Shown here: in pieces, positions 42,231 through 50,909 of the stretch | Layout: each line of letters opens with the position of its first letter | How positions within the stretch are numbered: position 1 is the first letter of the stretch | Assembly (NCBI RefSeq): GCF_009905215.1 | Contig: NZ_CP047593.1 | Coordinates: 62,001 to 126,000, forward strand | DNA: 64,000 nucleotides | Reading direction: 5' to 3' | DNA from: Tichowtungia aerotolerans | Lineage (GTDB): Bacteria > Verrucomicrobiota > Kiritimatiellia > Kiritimatiellales > Tichowtungiaceae | Position numbers and translations under genes: made by a program | The notes under the pieces: model-generated | What the model saw: only the letters and a program-made list of their open reading frames with translations | The model's database searches: none | What the model was told of the DNA's origin: nothing

Positions 42231-43685
42231 CTAACCATTGGATAATTTATCCTTAAATGTCCTGTTCCCCCAAAACAGGCCGAGAAACAAAACCGTCGTT
42301 AGAATTCCAACCGGATAGGCAATCACCGTTGAGAGCCTGAATCCTTCGGGAGCAATCAAAATATAAGTGGCGCAGGTTGCCGTCATAAAGGCCGCGGGAA
42401 GCAGCACAACCCAGAAGTTCTTCCGACACGTTTTCATGTAGATTGCCGCCGTCCACAGCACGAGAGCCGCAAGCAGCTGGTTGGAAAAACTGAAGTAGCG
42501 CCAAATCACTCCGAAATTGAGACGCGTGACGAGAAAGGCGACCGCGAAAAGCGGAATACTGATCATCAGGCGTTTGCGGACTGACTTTTGGCAGAGCCTG
42601 GTGAAATCGGCAATAATTAAACGCGCGCTGCGAAACGCAGTATCTCCCGAGGTGATTGGACAAACCACCACTCCGAGAATCGCCAGGATGCCTCCCGTTT
42701 TCCCAAGCCACGAGTTGCAGATTTCCTGAACGACCCAGGCGGCATTGTTTCCCTGCTCCGCCATCGTTTTGTTCAGCTCGCCAACACCGCCGAAAAAGCT
42801 CATCGCGGCTGCAGCCCAGATCAGTGCCACAACGCCTTCGGTAATCATTGCGCCATAGAAGATGCGACGCCCCTGCCTCTCGTTCGTCATGCAGCGTGCC
42901 ATCAGCGGGGACTGGGTCGAATGGAACCCGGAGACCGCGCCACAGGCTATGGTGATGAAGAGCATCGGAAAGAGCGGATGCGACCCCGGCTCTGCGTGCA
43001 TGTTTCGCAGGGAAGACAATGAGACCTCCGGAATTGGGGCCTTCATGCAGACCATGGCACCCAAAAGGCCGATGGCCATCACAAGAAGCACGGCACCGAA
43101 AACCGGATAGAACCTTCCGATGATCTTGTCGATCGGCAACATGGTGGCTGCGATGTAATAGACAAAAATCACCATCAGCCAAATATCCTCGGTTTTCAGA
43201 GCACCTGTAGAAACAAACTCGCCGGTCAGCCCGGCCAGAATTTTAGCCGGACCCAGAATAAAGACCACGCCGACAAGTAAGAGCAGGATCATCGAAAAGA
43301 TGCGCATGAAGAATCTGAATCCACCGCCCATGTAATGTCCGACCACCTCGGGAATGCTGGCACCATTATGCCGTACAGACAACATGCCGGAAAAATAGTC
43401 GTGCACCGCCCCGGCAAAAATACAGCCGAGCACAATCCATAAAAAGGCCGCAGGACCGTACATCGCTCCCATGATCGCCCCGAAAATCGGTCCCAGCCCG
43501 GCAATATTCAGAAACTGCACCATGAAAATGCGCCACGCCGACATCGGAACAAAATCGACCCCGTCATCAAACTCGACTGCCGGCGTGGCTCGCGCCTCAT
43601 CAATCCCAAACTGCTTTTCAACAAAAGAGCCATAGATAAAATAGCCACCAACCAGCGCGATCAGTGAAATAACAAAAGTCAGCAT
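42231..43685 (-). CDS. CstA/BtsT-type carbon-starvation transporter
   Basis: 484 residues, the short form of the family (E. coli CstA is ~700). N-terminal LVGGYFIYGSFVEKQFGID and DFVPMSAWRIFMVQFLNIAGLGPIFGA are CstA hallmarks, as are IFAGAVHDYFSGMLSVRHNGASIPE and the SGDTAFRSARLIIADF region. About twelve helices. The family takes up pyruvate or peptides by proton symport. Its position beside secreted hydrolase and oxidoreductase genes suggests uptake of products released by them, but this is inference. GGAG precedes the ATG. Confidence 0.92.
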   Translation of the reverse strand: MLTFVISLIALVGGYFIYGSFVEKQFGIDEARATPAVEFDDGVDFVPMSAWRIFMVQFLNIAGLGPIFGAIMGAMYGPAAFLWIVLGCIFAGAVHDYFSGMLSVRHNGASIPEVVGHYMGGGFRFFMRIFSMILLLLVGVVFILGPAKILAGLTGEFVSTGALKTEDIWLMVIFVYYIAATMLPIDKIIGRFYPVFGAVLLVMAIGLLGAMVCMKAPIPEVSLSSLRNMHAEPGSHPLFPMLFITIACGAVSGFHSTQSPLMARCMTNERQGRRIFYGAMITEGVVALIWAAAAMSFFGGVGELNKTMAEQGNNAAWVVQEICNSWLGKTGGILAILGVVVCPITSGDTAFRSARLIIADFTRLCQKSVRKRLMISIPLFAVAFLVTRLNFGVIWRYFSFSNQLLAALVLWTAAIYMKTCRKNFWVVLLPAAFMTATCATYILIAPEGFRLSTVIAYPVGILTTVLFLGLFWGNRTFKDKLSNG

Positions 43686-43867
43686 AAAAACTCCGCGGGA
43701 AACATTCCTTCACATTTTGGCCCGCCCCGACACAGGGCAAAAACTACGAGATCTAAAGTTCAGCACTACAAAAACGTGTTACCTCTGCTCTACTCTCAAC
43801 CGGATAAACCGCTGCGCTTCTCCAACCCCGGGGAATGAAAGTGGAGCTCTGCGGAACCGAATGGACA

Positions 43868-44602
43868 TCATCGAACGTTTTCAACGCTATCTACGGCAAG
43901 CCGAACGGTACCCCCACCCAATCCCTTAAGCACGCCGGGCAGTATCACCTCACGGCAGGCGGTCTTGTTCGGATGCACACCATCAGGAACATAAAGCCCG
44001 AACTCGCCAGGATGATCTGCAATCCAGTCATTCCAGACGGCGTTCAGATCAATGAGCTGAAGACCGTGGGACGCAGCAACATCGCGAACCATTTGGTAAT
44101 AATCCGGAAGGTTCCCGCGGTAATACGGATGATCCGCCGTCCGTTCAGCAACCTCACCGCCGACCGGGTTCATGGTCAGCAGAATCACTTCAACATCCGG
44201 GTTGGCCTGCTGCAGCGCGGAAACCATGGAAAGCAGGTTTGCGCGCGCATTTTCAACCGAAATATTCCGGCTATGAATTGCATCATTCATCGAAAATTCA
44301 ATGATCACCGTGTCGGGATTGCGGGGGATCACCCGCGATGCCAGGTTCGCCAGTCCCCAAACGGAATCCCGCCCGGATTTCGCGCAGTTCTCTGTATTGA
44401 CCAGCTGCCCATAGCGCGCCTGCAGCACCTCCGTCAGCTGAACCGTCCATTTGCCGGCCTCCGTCAGGCTGGTTCCATAGTAGACCAGAGTTTGCGAATT
44501 CCCGGCCTCCAGATTCTGAATCAGGCGCGAGGGAGCCCCCGCTGCCGACACACAAATCAATCCGGCCAAGAACAAACTGATTCCAAAATTCTTCATCTTC
44601 AT
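43868..44602 (-). CDS. secreted SGNH/GDSL-type hydrolase
   Basis: 245 residues with a signal peptide (KNFGISLFLAGLICVSAAGA). SGNH blocks: nucleophile Ser45 in VYYGTSLTEAG, Gly in GRDSVWG, Asn in EFSMNDA, and the C-terminal Asp-His pair in DGVHPN. Members remove acyl groups from carbohydrates and lipids. The ATG at 44602 has AAAGGA 5 bases before; the longer frame upstream has no such site. Same strand as its neighbours in the polysaccharide island. Confidence 0.87.
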   Translation of the reverse strand: MKMKNFGISLFLAGLICVSAAGAPSRLIQNLEAGNSQTLVYYGTSLTEAGKWTVQLTEVLQARYGQLVNTENCAKSGRDSVWGLANLASRVIPRNPDTVIIEFSMNDAIHSRNISVENARANLLSMVSALQQANPDVEVILLTMNPVGGEVAERTADHPYYRGNLPDYYQMVRDVAASHGLQLIDLNAVWNDWIADHPGEFGLYVPDGVHPNKTACREVILPGVLKGLGGGTVRLAVDSVENVR

Positions 44603-44670
44603 ATTTTCCTTTATTCGCCTCCACCCGGACAGCAACTGACACGCCTTTTCCCGGAAGAGACATTCATAGT

Positions 44671-44703
44671 AAAATGCACGCAAACCGAACGGCTTGCGTG
44701 CAC
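44671..44703 (-). terminator. terminator after the PEP-CTERM/LamG gene
   Basis: TGCACGCAA / TTGCGTGCA stem with a CCGAACGG loop; on the minus strand it is followed by TTTTAC. It also lies just before the SGNH gene. Confidence 0.65.
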
Positions 44704-44724
44704 TCGATTATTTCAACCTTGAAT

Positions 44725-45546
44725 TTAGTCCATAAACCGTCGACGGATAAACAATGCCCCGATTCCGGTAACGGCGAGCATACCGATGGTGGCCGGTTCC
44801 GGAATCACCATGCCGTTGACAGCACTGTCCCAGTCGGTGGCGACTCGCAGTTCATCGATGCGGAGACCACCGGTACCGGAGCCCCGGTTTGCATACAAAC
44901 GAAGTTCCGAAAAAGTAACCCCAGAGCCGAGGGCATCGGTCACCTGCCAGCTGACCGGTTCAGCCGCTAACGTGCTGTTCTTCCCATCCGCGGCGATCAG
45001 TGAGGCGGAGATGCCGGCGGCATCCCGCTTCATGACCAGTAAATAGGTGGTATCATCCGCAACAGCATCGGCGGCGATGTCGCCCGTAAGATATCCGGCG
45101 GAGTTTCCATCAGCAAACAGATCGCCATTGGAAAACCCGACATTGGCACGCATATTCACGCCGGAATAGAATTCAGCGCGCATATCCGCGTTGGCGGCAC
45201 TCCCGCCATACGTCCGCACCAGCGCGGAAAAATAGAGGGTTTGAGACGCAAGACTGACCCCTGTGGATAATGTGCGCACCCCCGCCTTGCTTGTTTCCGA
45301 CCAAATGTGATCGCTGCCGTCTGTGATCAAATCCGGAGACTGTCCAAAATAAAGACTCTTTTCGGTACCGCTTGCTGAGAACGAATCAACGGTCCCCACC
45401 GCCCCCCAGCCGCCGGACCAGCCGGTGCCGCCGTTCTGGCCGGAAATCGTCCCGCTGTAGTCAAAGTTTTCGTACGCAATGAGCACGGCCTGTGCCGATC
45501 CTGCTGCCAGAATGGAAACCGTGGTTATAATCAGCCATTTTTTCAT
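44725..45546 (-). CDS. PEP-CTERM LamG-like secreted protein
   Basis: 273 residues. Signal peptide (WLIITTVSILAAGSAQA), a LamG/jelly-roll-like domain (YENFDYSGTI...GLRIDELRVATDWDSA), then PEP-CTERM tail VIPEPATIGML with RRRFMD. The exosortase is not in the window. The mature domain is a close paralogue of residues ~255-480 of the next protein (45607), including a 71-base stretch identical at DNA level. GGAGAATGAC precedes the ATG. Probably surface-bound carbohydrate-related binding, by analogy. Confidence 0.85.
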   Translation of the reverse strand: MKKWLIITTVSILAAGSAQAVLIAYENFDYSGTISGQNGGTGWSGGWGAVGTVDSFSASGTEKSLYFGQSPDLITDGSDHIWSETSKAGVRTLSTGVSLASQTLYFSALVRTYGGSAANADMRAEFYSGVNMRANVGFSNGDLFADGNSAGYLTGDIAADAVADDTTYLLVMKRDAAGISASLIAADGKNSTLAAEPVSWQVTDALGSGVTFSELRLYANRGSGTGGLRIDELRVATDWDSAVNGMVIPEPATIGMLAVTGIGALFIRRRFMD

Positions 45547-45606
45547 GTCATTCTCCTTTTTCCTGAGGCGAAAGAGCTCAGCGCTCCTCCGCCGGATTGT
45601 TGTAGC

Positions 45607-47283
45607 TTAGTCCTTTTCGATCAATCTGAAGAAGCGAGCCGGATCAGTACACGGAACATTGGTCACACTGTTGACTCCGCTCGCGTCGGCCGGAATATTT
45701 GTATTGCCTTCGTAAGCACTCCAATCTCCGGATGATAACCCAATACATGATTCAATGTCGTAAAGCTTGCCGAGGCGGTTGGTCCACGAGAAATCCAATA
45801 GGCCCGCGTTAACGCTCATCTGAATCCGAAGCACATCGGCTGCGCCGTTGATGCCGCTTACAGCCCCGGCCCAGTCGGTGGCAATGCGCAACTCATCGAT
45901 GCGGAGACCACCGGTGCCGTCGCCCCGGTTCGCATACAGACGAAGCGATGACAGATCGAGACTTGAGAGAGCGACCTGGGTCACCTGCCAACTGGCCGGT
46001 TCAGCCGCCAAGGTGCTGCTGTTCCCATCCGCAACGATCAACGAGGCGGAGATGCCATCGAGATCCCGCTTCATGACCAGCAGGTAGGTGGTATCATCAG
46101 CTACAGCATTCGTGGCGATATCGCCCGCCAGATACCCGCCGACATCTCCATCAACAAACAGGTCGCCATTGGAAAACCCGACATTGGCACGCATGTTCCC
46201 ACCATCATAGAACTCGACGCGCATATCGGCGTTGGCGGCACTCCCGTCATACGTCCGCACCAGCGCGGTAAAATAGAGGGTCTGAGAGGCCAGATCGACC
46301 GGAAAGGAAAAACTGCGTTTACCGGCCTTGCTCGTTTCAGACCAGATATGGCTGCTGCCGTCTGTGATCAAATCCGGAGACTGTCCAAAATAAAGACTCT
46401 TTTCGGTACCGCTTGCTGAGAACGGGTCAACGGTCCCCACCGCCTCCCAGGCCGTTGACCAGCCGGTGCCGCCGTTCTGGTCGAAAATCGCCCCGCTGTA
46501 GTCGAAGTTTTCATACGCAATCAGCGTTGACCCTCCGACCACATCGTCGTAGGTGGTGCCGATCCGGATTTCGTCAATAATCTTGCTGTAACCATTCTCA
46601 CCTGCAGTGACATCAAGATGACTCATCGCAACACCGCTGATAATACTGTTTGTCAGATCCCAGTTAACGGGTTCGGACAGAAAATCGCCGGGGTTGCTGA
46701 CTTCAAAAACCTTCGTAACCAAAACACGCGTACCATCCTCAGTCGTGCGCCGAGCAACAACCATGTAGTCTGTTCCTGCAGTCAGCTGTACAAACTCTGC
46801 TGATAACTGTGTATCGGTTCTCCCCACTCTGAGCTTCCCGCTTGCATCAACATTCAAAGGCTGCCACCGGACATAGGTGCCGTTTCCCATTTGAATGGAC
46901 ATCGTGCCTCCGCCCCAGTTGATCAGACAGCTCATGTAACTGGTATCCGGCAGCGCAACATCAAACGCGCGGCGAGAGGCCCCCTCATAGGCTTCATTTA
47001 TACGGCTTCCGCGTCCATACAGCCTCGTCGAAGAAGGGTACTCCTGAGTAACCGGACCGGGGGTTTCCAGACGAACGCCGATGCCGGTGTCCGGATCTCC
47101 GATCAACGCTTTCCACTCATTGGTCCCCCAGCCGGTGCCGCCGACGTAGTTGTTTGCGCCCCGCAAAAACTTAGTCGTATTGTTTACCGTTCCGTAATCG
47201 AATGATTCAGTTACCAATAAGGTTGCACTCGCTGAACCAACCGCCAGCCACAATACTGACAACGCAATTGTCCATTGTTTCAT
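45607..47283 (-). CDS. secreted two-LamG-domain protein
   Basis: 558 residues with a signal peptide. Domain 1 (~22-250) is a LamG-like jelly roll (LVTESFDYGTV...IDEIRIGTTYDDV); domain 2 (~255-480) repeats the neighbouring 44725 protein. A C-terminal ~75-residue module (SFSWT-type LLDFSWTNRLGKLYDIES...ARFFRLIEKD) resembles a tail found in other PVC secreted proteins and the head of the 47579 protein. No PEP-CTERM end. GGAGAATCAT precedes the ATG. Function unknown; carbohydrate binding is plausible. Confidence 0.82.
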   Translation of the reverse strand: MKQWTIALSVLWLAVGSASATLLVTESFDYGTVNNTTKFLRGANNYVGGTGWGTNEWKALIGDPDTGIGVRLETPGPVTQEYPSSTRLYGRGSRINEAYEGASRRAFDVALPDTSYMSCLINWGGGTMSIQMGNGTYVRWQPLNVDASGKLRVGRTDTQLSAEFVQLTAGTDYMVVARRTTEDGTRVLVTKVFEVSNPGDFLSEPVNWDLTNSIISGVAMSHLDVTAGENGYSKIIDEIRIGTTYDDVVGGSTLIAYENFDYSGAIFDQNGGTGWSTAWEAVGTVDPFSASGTEKSLYFGQSPDLITDGSSHIWSETSKAGKRSFSFPVDLASQTLYFTALVRTYDGSAANADMRVEFYDGGNMRANVGFSNGDLFVDGDVGGYLAGDIATNAVADDTTYLLVMKRDLDGISASLIVADGNSSTLAAEPASWQVTQVALSSLDLSSLRLYANRGDGTGGLRIDELRIATDWAGAVSGINGAADVLRIQMSVNAGLLDFSWTNRLGKLYDIESCIGLSSGDWSAYEGNTNIPADASGVNSVTNVPCTDPARFFRLIEKD

Positions 47284-47578
47284 ATGATTCTCCTCTTTTA
47301 TTAACTATTCAGTACCTCAGAGCACAAAAAACACTTCTCCCAACATCCTTTTTTGATTATCCCTTCTGAAAGCAAAGATGCGTTAACCATGACGTTTAAA
47401 ACCCTGACCTTTGCGTTGAAATCGAAAAGATTCCCCTCAAGTAACGCCGTTTTCAACGACAAACACTGGTCGGCTCAAGGCAACCGGAACGTATTGTCAT
47501 AAAGCCGGAATGAGCAATTTGAGAATGGATTCAAAGGCATATGTACCCCCGCCCATTCCTTCAAACCCAGGCATCTTC
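47284..47578. other. non-coding gap, one 50-bp repeat
   Basis: Promoter region of the 45607 gene. Contains repeat copy 47380-47429 followed by an inverted repeat CGTTGAAA / TTTCAACG-like structure (47414-47460). No gene. Confidence 0.6.
47380..47429 (+). repeat. 50-bp repeat, copy A
   Basis: 44 of 50 bases match 50055-50104, including GTTTAAAA and GCGTTGAAATCGA. Both copies sit in the gap just upstream of a leftward secreted-protein gene. Confidence 0.7.
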
Positions 47579-49846
47579 TCACTCGACAACAACCTGGATA
47601 GAATCATAGATCAGCACCTCATTCGTCGCAGTAATATCAGGATCATAGACCGGCGCGGAAATGATGTTGTCATAGATTCCGATCTGACCCGAATACCCGA
47701 CGGAAATCGCCGTGCGTTTCCAATCCAGGATACTGTTTCCAATAATGCGCCACTCGGTATTGTGAATCCCCGGCAGCGCATGAGCCAACTGCCCGTAGAG
47801 CGAAATGCCCGCGGGATGCTTCCTCGGCGTTAATTGAAATACATATTGTGGCGAAAAGTCGGCAATCGTGTTCCCCAGAACGATCACATTCCGACTGGCA
47901 AAACCGGACGTATTGTACTCGATATGACCGGTGATGGACTCGCCGGACAGACCTTCGATGCGGTTGTTTTGTATAACCGCATACTCGGACCCATTCAGCC
48001 AAACCCCATATCGTCGCGAGTTCTTCATCACATTCCCGGAAACATAAACTCCACGAGCATCCTTCTGATGACAGATGTCATCCCCGGCTCCCTCAAAAAC
48101 GCAGTTTTCAATCCAGGGACCGGGCACCCATTCGGTTCCCGTGACACAATCACCATTGACACTTTTCAACCGTCCCGGCTTGATCAACACCTTCACATTC
48201 AGAAAATTGCATGCATTCAGATACCACCCTGAAGCGAAAAAATTTCCGCAGGAATAAGCCGTTATGTTTTTCAATGTGGTTTGTTTCGCCCGCCCCAGAT
48301 TAAACAGCTGGTTGGAAAACCGGGGCAGGTCGACAAATCGGTCACTGATTTCAAAATGGCCGGTCGTATCCGCCTGCATACTGTATCGAAACGTGCTGCC
48401 GCTCAAATGTACCACATTTGTAAACCAGTAATGCAGCGAACTGTTTTCTTTATGTTTTCCAGGCACATTCGGATCCACCAAATGTCCCCAGCGCATTTCC
48501 TCACCGCCATCCACCCCGAGAAGAAAAACCGCATTCGTCGGGTGCGGGAATCCCGCATCAATCTGAACATCCACAGTTCGGGCGGTGTGGTCAACGGCAA
48601 CCACAGAGCCTTGCGCGAAAGGCAGTACGGAATAGTCAACCGAATCCAGATTCTGAACGATGACATGATTGGCCGCATACAGCTTCATAAAACCTTTAAG
48701 CGGATCCTCCAGAAAAACGCTCGAACCGTTCCAGTCGATAACCGTGTAGTCCAACCCATCGATCTGGAAAACGCACTGACCGTTGCTTGCCGGCGCCTTG
48801 AATGTATATGTCCCTTGGGGAATGCTGAGCCGGACCGGATCAGAGGCAGTAGAAAGCGCTTTTGCATCGTACAGCGCCTGCTGAATTCCGCTGACACTGG
48901 TGTCGGTCACCTGAATGAGCTGCGTTGTATCGAGGGATCTAAGCGGTCGCGGCCGCGGCAGGTATTCCACCCGAACGTTGTCAAGGGAATGCCCGGCTGT
49001 TGCGGTATCTTCCTCAAACTCCACCGTGAACCAGCTCAAATCCGGCTCAACCAAGTTCACAACCGGAACCTCATCAAAAACCACAACACCACCGATGGAT
49101 AGCGTCGCACTCTGCGTTAGCACATTGTACTCCATCATAATTTCACAGCGCCCCGGAGGCGCCACAGCAGAGCTCATCCGGTTCGACATCCCGCTTCCGC
49201 CAAACAGCGAAACGGCGCCGTTGCCCCGCACATTGAACCATGGGCCGGAATTCGTACTATCGTGCAATCCTCCCGAACGGGCAGCAAACCCCATGCCCAA
49301 CCAGTAGTTATTATCCTGCGAAACATAATCCGCAGTAATTTTAACAATACCATACGGACTGATCGGCGGAAGCTCCACCGAAGCATACTGCAAGCTGGAG
49401 CTGCTCGTCAGCCTGCCGTCTTCAACCTGCAGAGACACCGAAGACTCCCACCCTCCTCTCTGAACATCCCGCTCAAGGATACTTCCGGTCACATCGCCGT
49501 TTCCGTCAAAATCATCGTTCACGAGAAGCAGTTCGTCCACCTGTCCCGATCGTACGCGGTAAAACCCGGAGCTTCCCACGGAAGAGCCTGCATGAACAAG
49601 CCTTCCGCCCGGTGATTGCAGATGATTGGTCGTCACTGGCCGCCAACTTGAACCCTGAAGTGTCGGCATGTGTTCGAGAACATAGGGTTCAGAAAGAGTG
49701 TTCGTACACCCTACCTCAACGGAAACAACCGAACGGTCTCCGGCCACATCGATGGACCCCATCAAACATCCGGCCCGCCCCGGACCGGTCGCCAAAAACA
49801 GCCATGCCAATACAGCGCAAAAAAAACGCTCTAAGTTCCTCTTCAT
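47579..49846 (-). CDS. secreted right-handed beta-helix protein
   Basis: 755 residues. Signal peptide (RFFCAVLAWLFLATGPGRAG), an N-terminal module like the tail of the 45607 protein (to FYRVR), a LamG-like domain (about 120-295) and a C-terminal parallel beta-helix (about 330-750) with repeated short strands and Asn ladders such as NVMKNSRRYGVWLNGSEYAVIQNN. Related proteins are polysaccharide lyases or hydrolases; catalytic residues cannot be named. The ATG at 49846 has GGAGGTG 7 bases before it; a 32-codon longer frame is Cys-rich nonsense. Third beta-helix gene of the island. Confidence 0.85.
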   Translation of the reverse strand: MKRNLERFFCAVLAWLFLATGPGRAGCLMGSIDVAGDRSVVSVEVGCTNTLSEPYVLEHMPTLQGSSWRPVTTNHLQSPGGRLVHAGSSVGSSGFYRVRSGQVDELLLVNDDFDGNGDVTGSILERDVQRGGWESSVSLQVEDGRLTSSSSLQYASVELPPISPYGIVKITADYVSQDNNYWLGMGFAARSGGLHDSTNSGPWFNVRGNGAVSLFGGSGMSNRMSSAVAPPGRCEIMMEYNVLTQSATLSIGGVVVFDEVPVVNLVEPDLSWFTVEFEEDTATAGHSLDNVRVEYLPRPRPLRSLDTTQLIQVTDTSVSGIQQALYDAKALSTASDPVRLSIPQGTYTFKAPASNGQCVFQIDGLDYTVIDWNGSSVFLEDPLKGFMKLYAANHVIVQNLDSVDYSVLPFAQGSVVAVDHTARTVDVQIDAGFPHPTNAVFLLGVDGGEEMRWGHLVDPNVPGKHKENSSLHYWFTNVVHLSGSTFRYSMQADTTGHFEISDRFVDLPRFSNQLFNLGRAKQTTLKNITAYSCGNFFASGWYLNACNFLNVKVLIKPGRLKSVNGDCVTGTEWVPGPWIENCVFEGAGDDICHQKDARGVYVSGNVMKNSRRYGVWLNGSEYAVIQNNRIEGLSGESITGHIEYNTSGFASRNVIVLGNTIADFSPQYVFQLTPRKHPAGISLYGQLAHALPGIHNTEWRIIGNSILDWKRTAISVGYSGQIGIYDNIISAPVYDPDITATNEVLIYDSIQVVVE

Positions 49847-50105
49847 GCAACACCTCCAATATTTCACACAACGCTCACAACCGATGTGTCCTAAAACATC
49901 ACAAACTGACTCTCTATCAACACAGTGCTTGCGGCGGCACAAAACCGCCCCCGCCGATCAGGCCGCTGAAATAACCGACGTCATTGGGGCGCTATGAGAT
50001 CAGTCCCAATTTTTCTATATATAGTTCTACCAGCTAACCCTAACAGCAGGAAAAGCGTTAGCCATGAGGTTTAAAATCCTGACCTCGGCGTTGAAATCGA
50101 GAAGT
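49847..50105. other. non-coding gap, second 50-bp repeat
   Basis: Holds repeat copy 50055-50104 and an AT-rich TATATATAG (50024) that could be a promoter element for the 47579 gene. No gene. Confidence 0.55.
50055..50104 (+). repeat. 50-bp repeat, copy B
   Basis: Second copy of the 47380 repeat. It ends two bases before the stop codon of the AraC-type response regulator. Confidence 0.7.
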
Positions 50106-50888
50106 TCAGCGCTCCAAATGATTGTTCCGGTAATCGGAAGGCGAGCAGCCAAACTGCTTCTTAAAGGCACGACTGAAATGGGTGGGTTCGAGCCAGCCGA
50201 CCCGCATGGCAATTTCAGACATGTTATCGGTGCTGCCGATCAGCAACTGCGCCGCACACTTGAGACGCAGCGTGCGGATAAATTCCTGCGGGGTCTGGCC
50301 GACGAGTCCCTTAAGCTTGAGATAAAGTGTGGAACGGCTCATATACATTGCTGAAGAAAAGGCCTCCACGTTGAAGTCCACATCATCCAAATGTTCCTCC
50401 ACCACCCCGATGGCTCGCTGCAGCAGCCGTTCGTCACTTGAAACCACGGTGATCTCGGAAGGCTCCACGATCAGCTCATGACCGGAAAAGCGTTCACGCA
50501 TTTGTTTCCGCGCCGCAAGCAGGTTGCGAATGCGGGCAGCGAGAATCGGCATATGAAACGGCTTGGAAACATAATCGTCCGCACCGGTTTCCAAACCTTC
50601 AAGCTGGTTTTCAACCGACCCGCGCGACGTAAGCATAATCACGGGAACATGACTGGTCAGCTCATCGCTTTTCAGGCGGCGACACAGCTCCAGTCCGTCC
50701 ATTTCCGGCATCATGATGTCGGTAACAATCAGGTCCGGGGCTGTCTTCTCGACCATTCCAAGCGCCTCGCGCCCGTTCTCCGCCTCAAATACGCAGTACT
50801 CTTCTCCAAGCTCTTCCTGCAACACTTCGCGCACATCTTCGTCATCTTCGACGAGGAGGATAACCGGTTTTTCGTAGAGCTCGCTCAT
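50106..50888 (-). CDS. AraC-type response regulator
   Basis: 260 residues: receiver domain (1-125) with phospho-acceptor Asp57 in IVTDIMMPEMDG, conserved Ser/Thr in LTSRGS and Lys in VSKPFH; C-terminal AraC-type double HTH (about 160-258) with FNVEAFSSAMYMSRSTLY and GWLEPTHFSRAFKKQFG. Starts at ATG 50888 (AAGGAAAAAG upstream), 21 bases after the stop of the sensor kinase, so the pair is an operon. The two genes together equal the parts of a Bacteroidetes hybrid two-component regulator of polysaccharide loci. Confidence 0.93.
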   Translation of the reverse strand: MSELYEKPVILLVEDDEDVREVLQEELGEEYCVFEAENGREALGMVEKTAPDLIVTDIMMPEMDGLELCRRLKSDELTSHVPVIMLTSRGSVENQLEGLETGADDYVSKPFHMPILAARIRNLLAARKQMRERFSGHELIVEPSEITVVSSDERLLQRAIGVVEEHLDDVDFNVEAFSSAMYMSRSTLYLKLKGLVGQTPQEFIRTLRLKCAAQLLIGSTDNMSEIAMRVGWLEPTHFSRAFKKQFGCSPSDYRNNHLER

Positions 50889-50909
50889 GCTTTTTCCTTT
50901 TTGGACGGA

